Below, one piece after another: positions 54,301 through 61,932 of a stretch of DNA of 64,000 nt (the stretch's first letter is position 1; every line of letters starts with the position of its first letter). The translations under genes and the position numbers were made by a program. The stretch spans positions 2,604,001 through 2,668,000 of the forward strand of contig NZ_CP070977.1 in NCBI RefSeq assembly GCF_018417535.1, read 5' to 3'. This DNA comes from Burkholderia pyrrocinia. GTDB taxonomy: Bacteria; Pseudomonadota; Gammaproteobacteria; Burkholderiales; Burkholderiaceae. The notes below the pieces were generated by a model that worked only from the letters and a program-made list of their open reading frames with translations, was not told the origin of the DNA and made no database searches.

Positions 54301-55888
54301 CGCCGCCCTTCAACACGTGCTCGATCTGTACGATCCGCCCATGCCGGTCGTGCTCGAACGCAAGCACATTGCCGTTCGCATCGATCAGGCGCACAAGGCG
54401 ATCAAGTGCATCGTAGTCCAGCGTGATCGTGTTTCCGGCGCGATCTTTCTGCATCGCGAGCCGGAACGCGTCGCCGCGACGCTCGTACACATGCAGCACG
54501 GCATGGCCGTATGCGATCGTCACCCACGTATCGTCGAGTCGCGACAGCGTCAGGTTCTCCGACAGATCGTCGTGCACAGCCCCCGCCGCGAGCGCGGGAT
54601 AGTCGATGCTGCGCCCCTCCGCATCGCGATAGATCCACTGACCATTCCTGATGTCGATACGCGTCGTATAGGGCGTGATCCATCGCGCACCGAATTCGCC
54701 GTCGTCATACGCAGACAGTCGGGAACGATAGGTACGCTCCCAAACGAGCGGCAGCGCACCCGGCAGGTCGAAATCCACATGCGAGAACGTCTCGTTACCG
54801 AACGCGAAATCGATCGATGCCGGCGACGACCCAAGCCCGCATGCCTTGCACGCGCTCTTCCCCGGCCCTTCGGCCGGCGCCTGCCCGTTGGTTTTCTCCA
54901 GCCCTTCCTGCTCGCGCGTCTTCTTCGCCTGACTCTTTCCGCTGGCCTTCACATCGGCGCTCTGCTCATGAAGCTTCGCGCGTGCCTTGACGCGCCCGAC
55001 CGCCTCGATCAGCTGCAACACCAGCCACATCATCTTGCCTTCTTCGCTGCCGGCGAGCGAACGGATCGACGTCGCGATCTTCGGTGCCTCGGTCCGAAGG
55101 AATGTCACCGTGCCGCGAAACGGCTCGAGCCAGGCATCGGGCGCGAGCTTCGCCATCGTGCCCGCAGTCTTGTTGGCGACCTTCTTGCCGAGCGCCTTGG
55201 TGCCCTCGTACGCGAACTGGATGCCGTCACCGACCCGACTCGGGCTGTACCACGGCCGGTTGTCCGACATCTTATTCGCGAGCTGTTGCTGGCGTTTCAG
55301 ATTGGCGTTGGCATCGAAGAGCTGCCCGTGCAGCGCCTTGTCCATGCCGGTCGCCAGCGCAATCATAAGCTCCTCGGATTTCGACGCGCATCCGTTGAGC
55401 AGCTCGACGAGGCCGGCCTTCAGCTTGTTGAGAAAATCCTCGATCTCGGTCGCGCAGGTCGCGTTGACATGCGTGACCAGCACGGAGATGATCGCCGCGC
55501 CGAGATTGTTGCGCGTCATCAGCAATTCGTGACGAACGAGCGCGAGCAGCGGGCGCGCCGACATCCGGAACGGCGCGAGCGTCGGCGGAATCGGAATGAT
55601 GCCGAGCAGGTTGATCGCGAGGCTCATGTAATCGAGCACTTGACCGCCGCGCTTCTCAACAATTTCGGCAATATCGCCAAGCGCGTCGACCATCGCCATG
55701 ATGTTGCCGACGATCGGCACGGCACCGGCAAACGTCTTCACGTCCTCGAACGTGATGTGGTTGCCGCTGATCCGGCGCAACCATGCGTCGAAGCGGTTGC
55801 CGACTGCGGCGACGTCCTTGGGCGAAACATCACTGAGCCAGGTAACGGCCTGTTCCTTCTCGGCGCCCGGTGGTAGTTGTTGTGCCAT
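51326..55888 (-). CDS. Rhs toxin delivered by the T6SS
   Basis: A 1520-residue Rhs protein. The N-terminal 330 residues are helical with hydrophobic segments; a CKACG motif follows near residue 345, then a long series of YD repeats (for example GNLVRHERADGS, GRLLRHTDQLNRS) that form the shell. The core ends with the conserved cleavage region FVSKDPIGLAGGTNAFQYAEN and WTDPLGLA. The last 103 residues are the variable toxin tip; the ending HSELQDADLHKTQHQ resembles polymorphic toxin type 8, possibly a nuclease, though this is from memory. There is no N-terminal PAAR motif. The downstream DUF2750 gene is the likely immunity partner. Confidence 0.9.
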   Translation of the reverse strand: MAQQLPPGAEKEQAVTWLSDVSPKDVAAVGNRFDAWLRRISGNHITFEDVKTFAGAVPIVGNIMAMVDALGDIAEIVEKRGGQVLDYMSLAINLLGIIPIPPTLAPFRMSARPLLALVRHELLMTRNNLGAAIISVLVTHVNATCATEIEDFLNKLKAGLVELLNGCASKSEELMIALATGMDKALHGQLFDANANLKRQQQLANKMSDNRPWYSPSRVGDGIQFAYEGTKALGKKVANKTAGTMAKLAPDAWLEPFRGTVTFLRTEAPKIATSIRSLAGSEEGKMMWLVLQLIEAVGRVKARAKLHEQSADVKASGKSQAKKTREQEGLEKTNGQAPAEGPGKSACKACGLGSSPASIDFAFGNETFSHVDFDLPGALPLVWERTYRSRLSAYDDGEFGARWITPYTTRIDIRNGQWIYRDAEGRSIDYPALAAGAVHDDLSENLTLSRLDDTWVTIAYGHAVLHVYERRGDAFRLAMQKDRAGNTITLDYDALDRLVRLIDANGNVLAFEHDRHGRIVQIEHVLKGGERHLLASYEYDANGDLVRAVDRHGNVRTYQYHRHLVTRYTDRTGRGMMLEWEGADADDNADAKCVREYADDGSLDIRLAWNPNIRLTYVTDALGQMTRYYFNIHGYVYRIVYPDGNQEWFRRDAHHNLVLHIRQDGSIERREYDARGNLVRHERADGSIVEMAYDDKDQMVRLVDPNGHVWQRKYDDAGNLVEEIDPLEHSTKYEYNDNGLPTQITDAKGGSKTLEYNDAGQITSYTDCSGKKTEWRYDDTGRVIETKDAAGGVVAYRYGPNGQLTEVRSPAGVEQVQYDAEGRLLRHTDQLNRSTRYGYDAVGRIASRADALGQTIAYRYDRLGRLTALTDANFATYQFHYDPAGRLIEEVGFDGKSTRYQYDPDSGSLVSVDEAGCVTSIDVDANGRLLKRVAGESEERFAYDPNGRLIDAVNRYSRVQFFFDPVGNLVREHHAYDLFGERCSYVWHHEYDELGNRRRTVRPDGHVIDWLMYGSGHVHGMLLDGEERVHFERDDLHRETVRMLSSKVGQHTMYDLAGRVLQQTLQRTTSPAPLSERRYRYDTTGQLLRIEDSRKGGADYRYDPVGRLIEAISPAGKERFAFDPASNLIDPARQETVQHARSSPVRPVNTLPVEVPKVLGNLLKAYAGMHFEYDVRGNLTSKHTPAGEHEYEWDEFNRLLAARVAETSRQSQSRYFYDAFGRRIAKEVNGERTVFGWDGDTLAFESDGERGTHYIYEPGTFVPLAQYVAEPVGGIATPEWKSTDRYVPEDDPLQKVPERRVEAKLFYYHCDQIGTPQLLTDDDGDVVWEASYKAWGEAREVIMRSSKAAGIVPRNPLRFQGQQVDEETGLHYNRHRYYDPTSGRFVSKDPIGLAGGTNAFQYAENPVTWTDPLGLASKLLCPLCCDGSHGRSNKQERLKALADDPLQPSWVRGWVRNELRHIATGNRTSVRLPGNSRNSRTPGKELAHGRETEAKDGYCYRHSELQDADLHKTQHQIGGY

Positions 55889-55945
55889 GTCGTTTTTCGT
55901 TCAAATCGCGATTTAGTTGTTCTTGACGGCTGACGCGCCGCCCTC

Positions 55946-58900
55946 TCAGGATTTCAGCGGTCCGCCGAACCCGCTCGTCGGCAGCTTCATGCCCGTCACG
56001 CCCGCAGCCGACGCCACTGTCGCCGCGCCCTTGCCCGCGATCCCGGAGACACCGGGCAATGCACCCTGCAGCGCTCCGGATGCCGCATTCGCAGCCGGCG
56101 CGGCCAGCGCCGCGAGCCCGCCTTGCCGTGCTGCCTGCACCATTCCGGCCACCTGCTTCGCGGCGCTGCCCAGGCTCGAGCCCGCCTGCAACGCTGAGGC
56201 CACGCCCGCACCGCCGAGCGCACTCGCCGCAGCCGGCAACGCGGAACTCGCCAGCCCGCCCAGCGCAGCGCCCGCCCCGCCGCCGCTCGCGAGTCCCATG
56301 GCAGCCGTCGCCGCGGCAGGCGCCATCCCCTGCAACTGGCTAGCAAGCTGCCCCGTTGCCGCGGACTGCGCAGCCTCGGGCGAAGGCGTGAGGGGCTCGG
56401 CCGGCCACTTCGCCTGCTTGAAGTAGTTCGCCGGCTGATCCGACTCGCGCGGGTCCTTCCCGAACTCGACGCGCACCGCGCCGGGCGGCAAGCCGCTCAC
56501 GACCGTATGGCCGCTATTGTCGAGCGCGCCCTTCTTCAGTACCGCTCCGTTCACGTCTTTCACCGTGAACAACCCGCCCTTGACCGCCTCGCCGTTCACG
56601 TACTTGTGCAACAACTCCAACTGCCCCGGCTGATCCGGCCGCGGACTCGGCAGCGGATACCCCATGCTCGCCGGCCCCGCGAACGTATGCGACGCCCCCT
56701 TCACATCCACCGCACCCGGCGTATGAATCTCGATGTTCCCGCCCTGGATCCGGATATACCCACCGCCGCTCGTCAGCAGAATTCCCTGATCGGCCGCGAT
56801 CTCGATCCGGTCAGTCGCCGACACGATCTTCACCGCCTTCTGCGCAGTCACCTCGACGTTGTCCGACTGCGCCTGGATCTCGACCTTGCCCTTGCCCGCG
56901 AACAGCTTCATCCCCGCGTTCTGCGCGAACAGGCTCAGCTTCTGCCCGATGCTCGCCAGCAGCGACTTGCCTGCCGCAACATGCACGCTCTGCCCGCTCG
57001 CGACGTTCACATGATCGTTCGCGACCACGTGCACCGACTGCTGCGTCGACATCCCGATTCCCGACGGGCTGCCGAACAGCATCACCGGTTCCTTGAACGC
57101 GTTCGCGTTGCCGGTGCCGCCGCCGGCCGTGCGCCCGCCGGACGCGCTACCCGATGCGCTGTCCTGCGTCGCGTCGGTGAACGCACGCATCGTGTCCTGC
57201 GCGTCCTTCAGGCTTTCCGCCTGATGCTGCTCGCTCACGCCCGACAGGGCCTCGATAAGGCTCTCGCCCGTCACGAGCTGCTGCTGCGCTTCCTTCACGT
57301 CGAGCGGCTGGCTGTTCGCCGACTTCGGATGCGTGGTCACGTACAGGCCCTGGCTCGCCCGCACCGCGCCATACGCATCCGAGCGCAAGTCGAACCCGCT
57401 GCCGAGATACGAGCCGCGCGAATTGCCGCTCTGGTCGATGATGTAGCCGAGATGCAGCAGGCTGTTCGCGCTGCTGCTCATTAATTGGACGCGGTTCTGC
57501 CCGGTCGCGTCGTCCATCACGAGCTGGTTGTAGCCGCCGCCCGAATACTCTTTCGACCGATATCCGGACAGGATCCCGTCGGTATGCCACTGCGGCTGGT
57601 TCGCGCCGTTGTACACGCGCCCGACCGCAAGCGGCCGGTCGCAGTCGCCGCCGACGTAGTCGATCAGCACTTCCTCGCCGATGCGCGGCACGTGCACGCC
57701 GCCGTAGCCGCCCCCCGTATCCGACTGCACGACGCGCACCCAGCACGACGCGTTCTCGTTGCCCGGATTCAGGCGGTCCCACACGAACTGCACGCGAATC
57801 CGGTTCAACGCGTCGGTATAGACTTCCTCGCCCTGCGGCCCGACAACGATCGCCGTCTCGAGGTGCATCTCCGGCTTGCGATGCTCGAACGGGCTGCGAT
57901 ACGGCACGCTCGCGCGTTGCGCTTCGACTTCGACGAGATAAAAGCCGGCCGACCCATCATCGTGCGGCACGCGAAACGCGGGATCGGCGCCGTAACCTTC
58001 CTGTGCCTGCGTCAATGCCTCGCGCAGGCTGTATGGAAAGTCCGCGCTGTCGATCGCGACGGGCAGGTTGTTCTCGATCCACCACACCACCGCTATCGCG
58101 GCGAATTCGCGCTGATCGGCGGGATCGAGATCGTGCTCGGGATGGTCGGCCAGCGTGAAGCGTCGGCCCGCATCGATCGCGCGCACGCCGCCCGCGCCAT
58201 GGAAGCGCTTTGCCTGCGACTCCCATTCCTCCATCCTGACCTTCGTCAGATGGTCGCCGCGCGTCTGGTCCAGATACGTATAAGCGCCCGTGTACTCGTA
58301 GACTTCGAGCTGGTCGGGCAACTCGCCCTGGCCGCCCATCGTCGGCAACGACGTGCCTTTCGGGTTCGCCGGCTGCGAAGGATTCTTGTAGTCGAACGTG
58401 CGCGTCGATCGCGTGACGCTCTGCAGCGTACGCGTGCCCGACCATTGCGTGAACGCGTCGGCCTCGCTGGCCGCGCCGCCGTGATAGAAGCGCACGGCCT
58501 CCGGCGACAACGGCGCGAACGCCTGAAGGTTGTCGGTGATCACGAGCGTATGCGACTTCCCGTCGTCGGCCTGCTGCCATGCACAGTAGAGCCCTTCGTT
58601 CTCCATGAGCCGATGCACGAAATGCCAGTCGGTGTCGTGTTGGCGCGTGTACGAACGGTTCGGCAGCGGCTTCGACAGCGCGAAGCGAAAATGGCCCTGC
58701 GCCTGCGGATGCTTGTTCAGCACGTCGGAGATGATCTGGTCGACGGTCGTGTCGCTCCAGAGCCGCTGATCGCGGCGGAACTTCAGGAAATGCGTGAAAT
58801 CGGCGAACACAAGCTGATAGGTCGTAAGCCCGCCGTCGGCACCCAGCCGGCGCGCGGTATGCACGTACCCGTTGATCGGTCGGTAGCTGCGATCGCCCTG

Positions 58901-59125
58901 CTGGATCCACAACGTGACGGGCTGCGCGATCAGCCTTTTTAGTTCCAGATCGCTGTCCGTCGACAACACGTCGAGCGTGAACTCGTACGCGCGCCCGATG
59001 CGCGAACGGCCGACCGCCCGCTGCACGGTCAGGACATTGGCCCCCAACGGCGTATCGAGCTTCAGCAGCCGGTCCTGCTGAAGCAACCCGCCGCGCAGTG
59101 CGGCAATTGTGTTCTGCATGTTCAT
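55946..59125 (-). CDS. vgrG: VgrG/TssI spike protein, second copy with C-terminal extension
   Basis: A 1059-residue spike protein clearly related to the first VgrG through the gp27, gp5 and DUF2345 regions (LDTPLGANVLTVQRAVG, FVWDRLNPGNENASCWVRV, IQGGNIEIHTPGAVDVKG). After these, about 200 residues are added: a transthyretin-like domain (VNGEAVKGGLFTVKDVNGA, SGHTVVSGLPPGAVRVEFG) and an Ala/Gly-rich helical tail. Such extensions commonly bind the cargo, here probably the Rhs protein encoded 57 bases downstream. The start at 59125 (MNMQNTIAALRGG) follows an AAGG site; the longer upstream frame is not supported. Confidence 0.93.
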   Translation of the reverse strand: MNMQNTIAALRGGLLQQDRLLKLDTPLGANVLTVQRAVGRSRIGRAYEFTLDVLSTDSDLELKRLIAQPVTLWIQQGDRSYRPINGYVHTARRLGADGGLTTYQLVFADFTHFLKFRRDQRLWSDTTVDQIISDVLNKHPQAQGHFRFALSKPLPNRSYTRQHDTDWHFVHRLMENEGLYCAWQQADDGKSHTLVITDNLQAFAPLSPEAVRFYHGGAASEADAFTQWSGTRTLQSVTRSTRTFDYKNPSQPANPKGTSLPTMGGQGELPDQLEVYEYTGAYTYLDQTRGDHLTKVRMEEWESQAKRFHGAGGVRAIDAGRRFTLADHPEHDLDPADQREFAAIAVVWWIENNLPVAIDSADFPYSLREALTQAQEGYGADPAFRVPHDDGSAGFYLVEVEAQRASVPYRSPFEHRKPEMHLETAIVVGPQGEEVYTDALNRIRVQFVWDRLNPGNENASCWVRVVQSDTGGGYGGVHVPRIGEEVLIDYVGGDCDRPLAVGRVYNGANQPQWHTDGILSGYRSKEYSGGGYNQLVMDDATGQNRVQLMSSSANSLLHLGYIIDQSGNSRGSYLGSGFDLRSDAYGAVRASQGLYVTTHPKSANSQPLDVKEAQQQLVTGESLIEALSGVSEQHQAESLKDAQDTMRAFTDATQDSASGSASGGRTAGGGTGNANAFKEPVMLFGSPSGIGMSTQQSVHVVANDHVNVASGQSVHVAAGKSLLASIGQKLSLFAQNAGMKLFAGKGKVEIQAQSDNVEVTAQKAVKIVSATDRIEIAADQGILLTSGGGYIRIQGGNIEIHTPGAVDVKGASHTFAGPASMGYPLPSPRPDQPGQLELLHKYVNGEAVKGGLFTVKDVNGAVLKKGALDNSGHTVVSGLPPGAVRVEFGKDPRESDQPANYFKQAKWPAEPLTPSPEAAQSAATGQLASQLQGMAPAAATAAMGLASGGGAGAALGGLASSALPAAASALGGAGVASALQAGSSLGSAAKQVAGMVQAARQGGLAALAAPAANAASGALQGALPGVSGIAGKGAATVASAAGVTGMKLPTSGFGGPLKS

Positions 59126-59497
59126 GGCAACGGCCTTTTCTTCTTTTGACGCGCCCTCGGATGGCGCGAGCACTGGACTTCGCTCGCGCGATTTTACAGA
59201 CGAATTACGGCACGAACCCGAAATATGACCTGATTTAAAAGAGCATTTCAGGTGCAATCGGAAAATGTCCGAGCGGGACCGCTCACCGAATTGCTCGCCC
59301 TCAGCCGGATCGATCCCTGTCCACGCCACCGGAACTCTGCCGCCTTCCCCCGCATGAAATCGATCGCAATCAGGGCCAATTCGACTTTCGGCGCGGCGCG
59401 GTTGCGAGTAGTGTCTACGTGCCCGTGTTGCGGCCCACCGGGCCCGGCCGGCGCCCGGCGCTCGCCACAACACCATACTGAACACTGGAGATCTGAG
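59126..59497. other. Intergenic region between vgrG and the binding-protein gene
   Basis: About 370 bases between divergent genes, moderately AT-rich near 59190-59250. It must contain promoters for both genes, but no confident promoter, terminator or operator was identified. A GGCACG at 59209 lacks the partner element of a sigma-54 promoter. Confidence 0.5.
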
Positions 59498-60298
59498 ATG
59501 AAACGTTCGAAGTTCCTGCTGTCAGGCCTGCTGCTCGCGTCGGCCCTCGGCTTCACGGCCGTCGCCGCGCACGCGGACGACCTGCTCGATTCCGTGAAGA
59601 AAGCCGGCGTGCTGCGCGTCGGCCTCGAAGGCACGTATCCGCCGTTCAACTCGCGCGGCACGTCGGGCCAGCTCGAGGGTTTCGACGTCGACATCGCGAA
59701 CGCGGTCGCCGGCAAGCTCGGAGTGAAGACGCAATTCATCCCGACCGAATGGAGCGGCATCATCGCGGGCCTGCAGGCCGGCAAGTTCGACGTGATCGTC
59801 AACCAGGTCACGATCACGCCGCAGCGCAAGGAAGCGCTCGACTTCAGCCAGCCGTACACGTACTCGGCCGCGCAATTGATCCAGCGCAAGGACGACACCC
59901 GCAACTTCAAGTCGCTCGACGATTTCAAGGGCAAGAAGCTCGGCGTGACGCTCGGCACCAACTACGACCAGATGGCGCGCACCGTGCCGGGCATCGAGGT
60001 GCAGACGTATCCGGGCGCGCCTGAGAAGCTGCGCGACCTCGCCGCGGGCCGGATCGAGGCGACGCTCGACGATCGCCTGATGCTGCCGTACATGATCAAG
60101 ACGTCGAACCTGCCGCTGCGCGCGGGCGCGGTGCTGAACGGCGGCAAGCAGGAAATGGCGATCCCGTTCCGCAAGGGCAACCCGAAGTTCGAGAAGGCGA
60201 TCAACGACGCGCTGGCTTCGCTGCAAAAGGACGGCACGCTGAAGAAGATCTCGATGCACTGGTTCGGCAGCGACGTGACGGTGCCGGTCGCGCAGTAA
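59498..60298 (+). CDS. ABC transporter amino-acid-binding protein
   Basis: A 266-residue periplasmic solute-binding protein with a signal peptide cleaved near AAHA-DD. It belongs to the amino-acid family 3 group: VLRVGLEGTYPPFNS, then GFDVDIANAVAGKLGVK and DVIVNQVTITPQRKEALDFS are diagnostic. The closest kinds known are cystine-binding proteins (TcyJ/FliY), but the ligand is inferred. The ATG at 59498 has GGAG nine bases upstream. No permease or ATPase partner is nearby, so it probably works with a transporter encoded elsewhere. Confidence 0.88.
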   Translation: MKRSKFLLSGLLLASALGFTAVAAHADDLLDSVKKAGVLRVGLEGTYPPFNSRGTSGQLEGFDVDIANAVAGKLGVKTQFIPTEWSGIIAGLQAGKFDVIVNQVTITPQRKEALDFSQPYTYSAAQLIQRKDDTRNFKSLDDFKGKKLGVTLGTNYDQMARTVPGIEVQTYPGAPEKLRDLAAGRIEATLDDRLMLPYMIKTSNLPLRAGAVLNGGKQEMAIPFRKGNPKFEKAINDALASLQKDGTLKKISMHWFGSDVTVPVAQ

Positions 60299-60316
60299 GC
60301 GGCTCGGCGTTTCAAC

Positions 60317-60351
60317 GCGTCACGCCCTTTGCCTCGATGAAGGCGTGACGC
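60317..60351. terminator. Hairpin between convergent genes
   Basis: GCGTCACGCC (60317-60326) pairs perfectly with GGCGTGACGC (60342-60351) around a 15-base loop, between the ends of the binding-protein gene and the convergent 67-residue gene. The T-run is weak. Confidence 0.5.
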
Positions 60352-60357
60352 TTCCTC

Positions 60358-60561
60358 TCAGGCCGCTTCGTCGAAGCGCGCCAGCAGCATCTGGCCGATC
60401 GGCGTCAGCGCCGGGCGCGCCGCCACCGTGCTCATGCGCACCTGCGTATCGACGACCAGCCGCTTTTCGACCAGCACGGCGAAGGCCGGATTCGATTGAT
60501 CGACGCTGTCCGGCGTACGTGCAATGCGCAGCAGCATCGAGAATTCATGCGGACTCAGCAT
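60358..60561 (-). CDS. Small protein of unknown function, 67 residues
   Basis: A 67-residue cytoplasmic protein I do not recognise, with winged-helix-like spacing (HEFSMLLRIARTP, then VLVEKRLVVDTQ and LTPIGQMLLARF), the last part resembling the end of a helix-turn-helix domain. AGGAG lies about eight bases before the ATG, which supports translation. It converges on the binding-protein gene. Confidence 0.7.
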   Translation of the reverse strand: MLSPHEFSMLLRIARTPDSVDQSNPAFAVLVEKRLVVDTQVRMSTVAARPALTPIGQMLLARFDEAA

Positions 60562-60980
60562 GGTCCTGTCTCCTGATCGTCCGCGATCCGGTTCGAATCG
60601 GCGTCGATCCTGTTTTCGAATGAAATGGTGGGATGCATGAACGGTGCGCCACCGGGAGCGAGATCCCGGTGGCCCGCCTGCGACGCGGGCACGTCGTCGG
60701 AAGCAGGTTGCGCACGCCCCGGTTCCGGCGATGGCGCCGCGACGGGAACGTGCAACCTTATGGGCGCATCGTGACGCGACCGTGACAGCAAAACGGGGGC
60801 ACAACATCGCGCGTCACACGCGCGTTCGGCTCGATGCCGATCCGGTTGCCGATGATGAACTGCCTCGCGTTCGTGGCCGCCAGCCGCCCGCTTTCCCGCT
60901 TTCCCGCTTTCCCGCTTTCCCGCTTTCCCGCTTTCCCGCTTTCCCGCTTTCCCGCTTTCCCGCTCTCCGTTTCGCGCCCG
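60562..60980. other. Intergenic region with octamer repeat
   Basis: A 419-base gap between two minus-strand genes. It carries the 8-bp tandem repeat annotated separately and no convincing gene; frames across the repeat encode only repetitive peptides. Confidence 0.6.
60891..60962. repeat. Nine tandem copies of an 8-bp unit
   Basis: CTTTCCCG is repeated nine times without change over 72 bases, then decays to CTCTCCG. It lies 19 bases beyond the stop of the minus-strand membrane-protein gene, and 330 bases before the start of the next minus-strand gene. Copy number is likely to vary between isolates by slippage. Confidence 0.95.
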
Positions 60981-61523
60981 TCAGCGCGGATCGATCGAAT
61001 ACGGGATGCCGCTACGCGCCGATTCACCCGCATGGCGCATGCAGCGCACGACCACGTTCACCGCACGACCGAGCGGCATCCCGACGAGTACGCCCCACAC
61101 CGCGAACGACAGCATCACGAAGCCGCTCGCCGCCGCCCACGGCTCGCGTGCGGCGACCGCATAATGCATGCAGGTTTCGGCGACGAAGGTCAGCATCAGC
61201 GTGACGAGCAGGCTCGCATCGCCGGGCAGGCGCACGCGCATGCCCGACGGCGTCGCACGGTACGCGAGCCGCCAGCGGCTCGCATGCAGCCAGCCCAGCG
61301 CCGCGCCGGTCAGGACAGCAGCCAGCGCGATCGCATTCACGTCGATGCCGGCGTTCGGAAAGCGTCCGTTCAGGCTGACGATGCCGAGCATCCCGAACGC
61401 GACGGGCGAGATCAGCGGTCGTGCCGCCGGCACCTCGCGCGGAAAACAGCGTTTGATGCCGATGTAGAGCAGCACGCAGAACATCACGTACACGTAAGGC
61501 TTCAGGTGAAAGAGCGCGGACAT
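60981..61523 (-). CDS. Multi-pass membrane protein of unknown function
   Basis: A 180-residue inner-membrane protein with five or six hydrophobic segments (for example VYVMFCVLLYIGI, AIALAAVLTGAALGWL, ASLLVTLMLTFVAETCMHYA). It resembles unnamed Burkholderia membrane proteins (DUF6622-like in my recollection), with no known function. The ATG at 61523 starts directly before the first helix; the longer upstream frame is not supported. It is divergent from the sensor kinase gene, across a 409-base gap. Confidence 0.75.
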   Translation of the reverse strand: MSALFHLKPYVYVMFCVLLYIGIKRCFPREVPAARPLISPVAFGMLGIVSLNGRFPNAGIDVNAIALAAVLTGAALGWLHASRWRLAYRATPSGMRVRLPGDASLLVTLMLTFVAETCMHYAVAAREPWAAASGFVMLSFAVWGVLVGMPLGRAVNVVVRCMRHAGESARSGIPYSIDPR

Positions 61524-61932
61524 GGTCGGAGTCGCCTGATCGGAGTGGACACGGTTACACCGTACTGCCCGGTCCGTTCCGGCGGCGCGGCTTGCGACGG
61601 GAAGCAGGAATTCGCGGACGAATCGCGCATCGTGGCGACGGTCGTTCGGCAAGCCGGGAAGATTCGCGCATCATCGAATCCGGCAGCCGACAACATCTGA
61701 AAGGCCCCGCTTCGACGACTGATCGGCGTTTCGTGCGCGGCGCGAAACCGGCGCCGCCCGATGTCCTTCCGCAACGCGTTCCACTACACTCGTGACGGAA
61801 ACCGGCCAACCGTCGGCGACCGATGCACTTCGTCGAAGCCGTGTGCCGTTCGTCGCAACTCGCGCACGGTCGGCGCATCCGGCGGTAAGGTCAGGCCATA
61901 CGCGCATCACGCACCCACCCTCACCCGACATC
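61524..61932. other. Divergent intergenic region before the sensor kinase gene
   Basis: 409 bases with no recognisable gene. An in-frame ATG at 61792 would extend the kinase by 47 residues with no family resemblance. No clear promoter pair or operator was found. Confidence 0.5.

Noticed and set aside
52472..55876. Open frame of 1134 codons on the plus strand, opposite the rhs gene
   Set aside because: It is a GC-rich shadow frame of the rhs coding strand, with unusual composition and no recognisable domain.
59205..59225. GGCACG resembling a sigma-54 promoter before the second vgrG
   Set aside because: The partner TTGC element at the required distance is missing.
60891..60962. CRISPR-like array
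   Set aside because: Units are 8 bp with no spacers; it is a simple tandem repeat.
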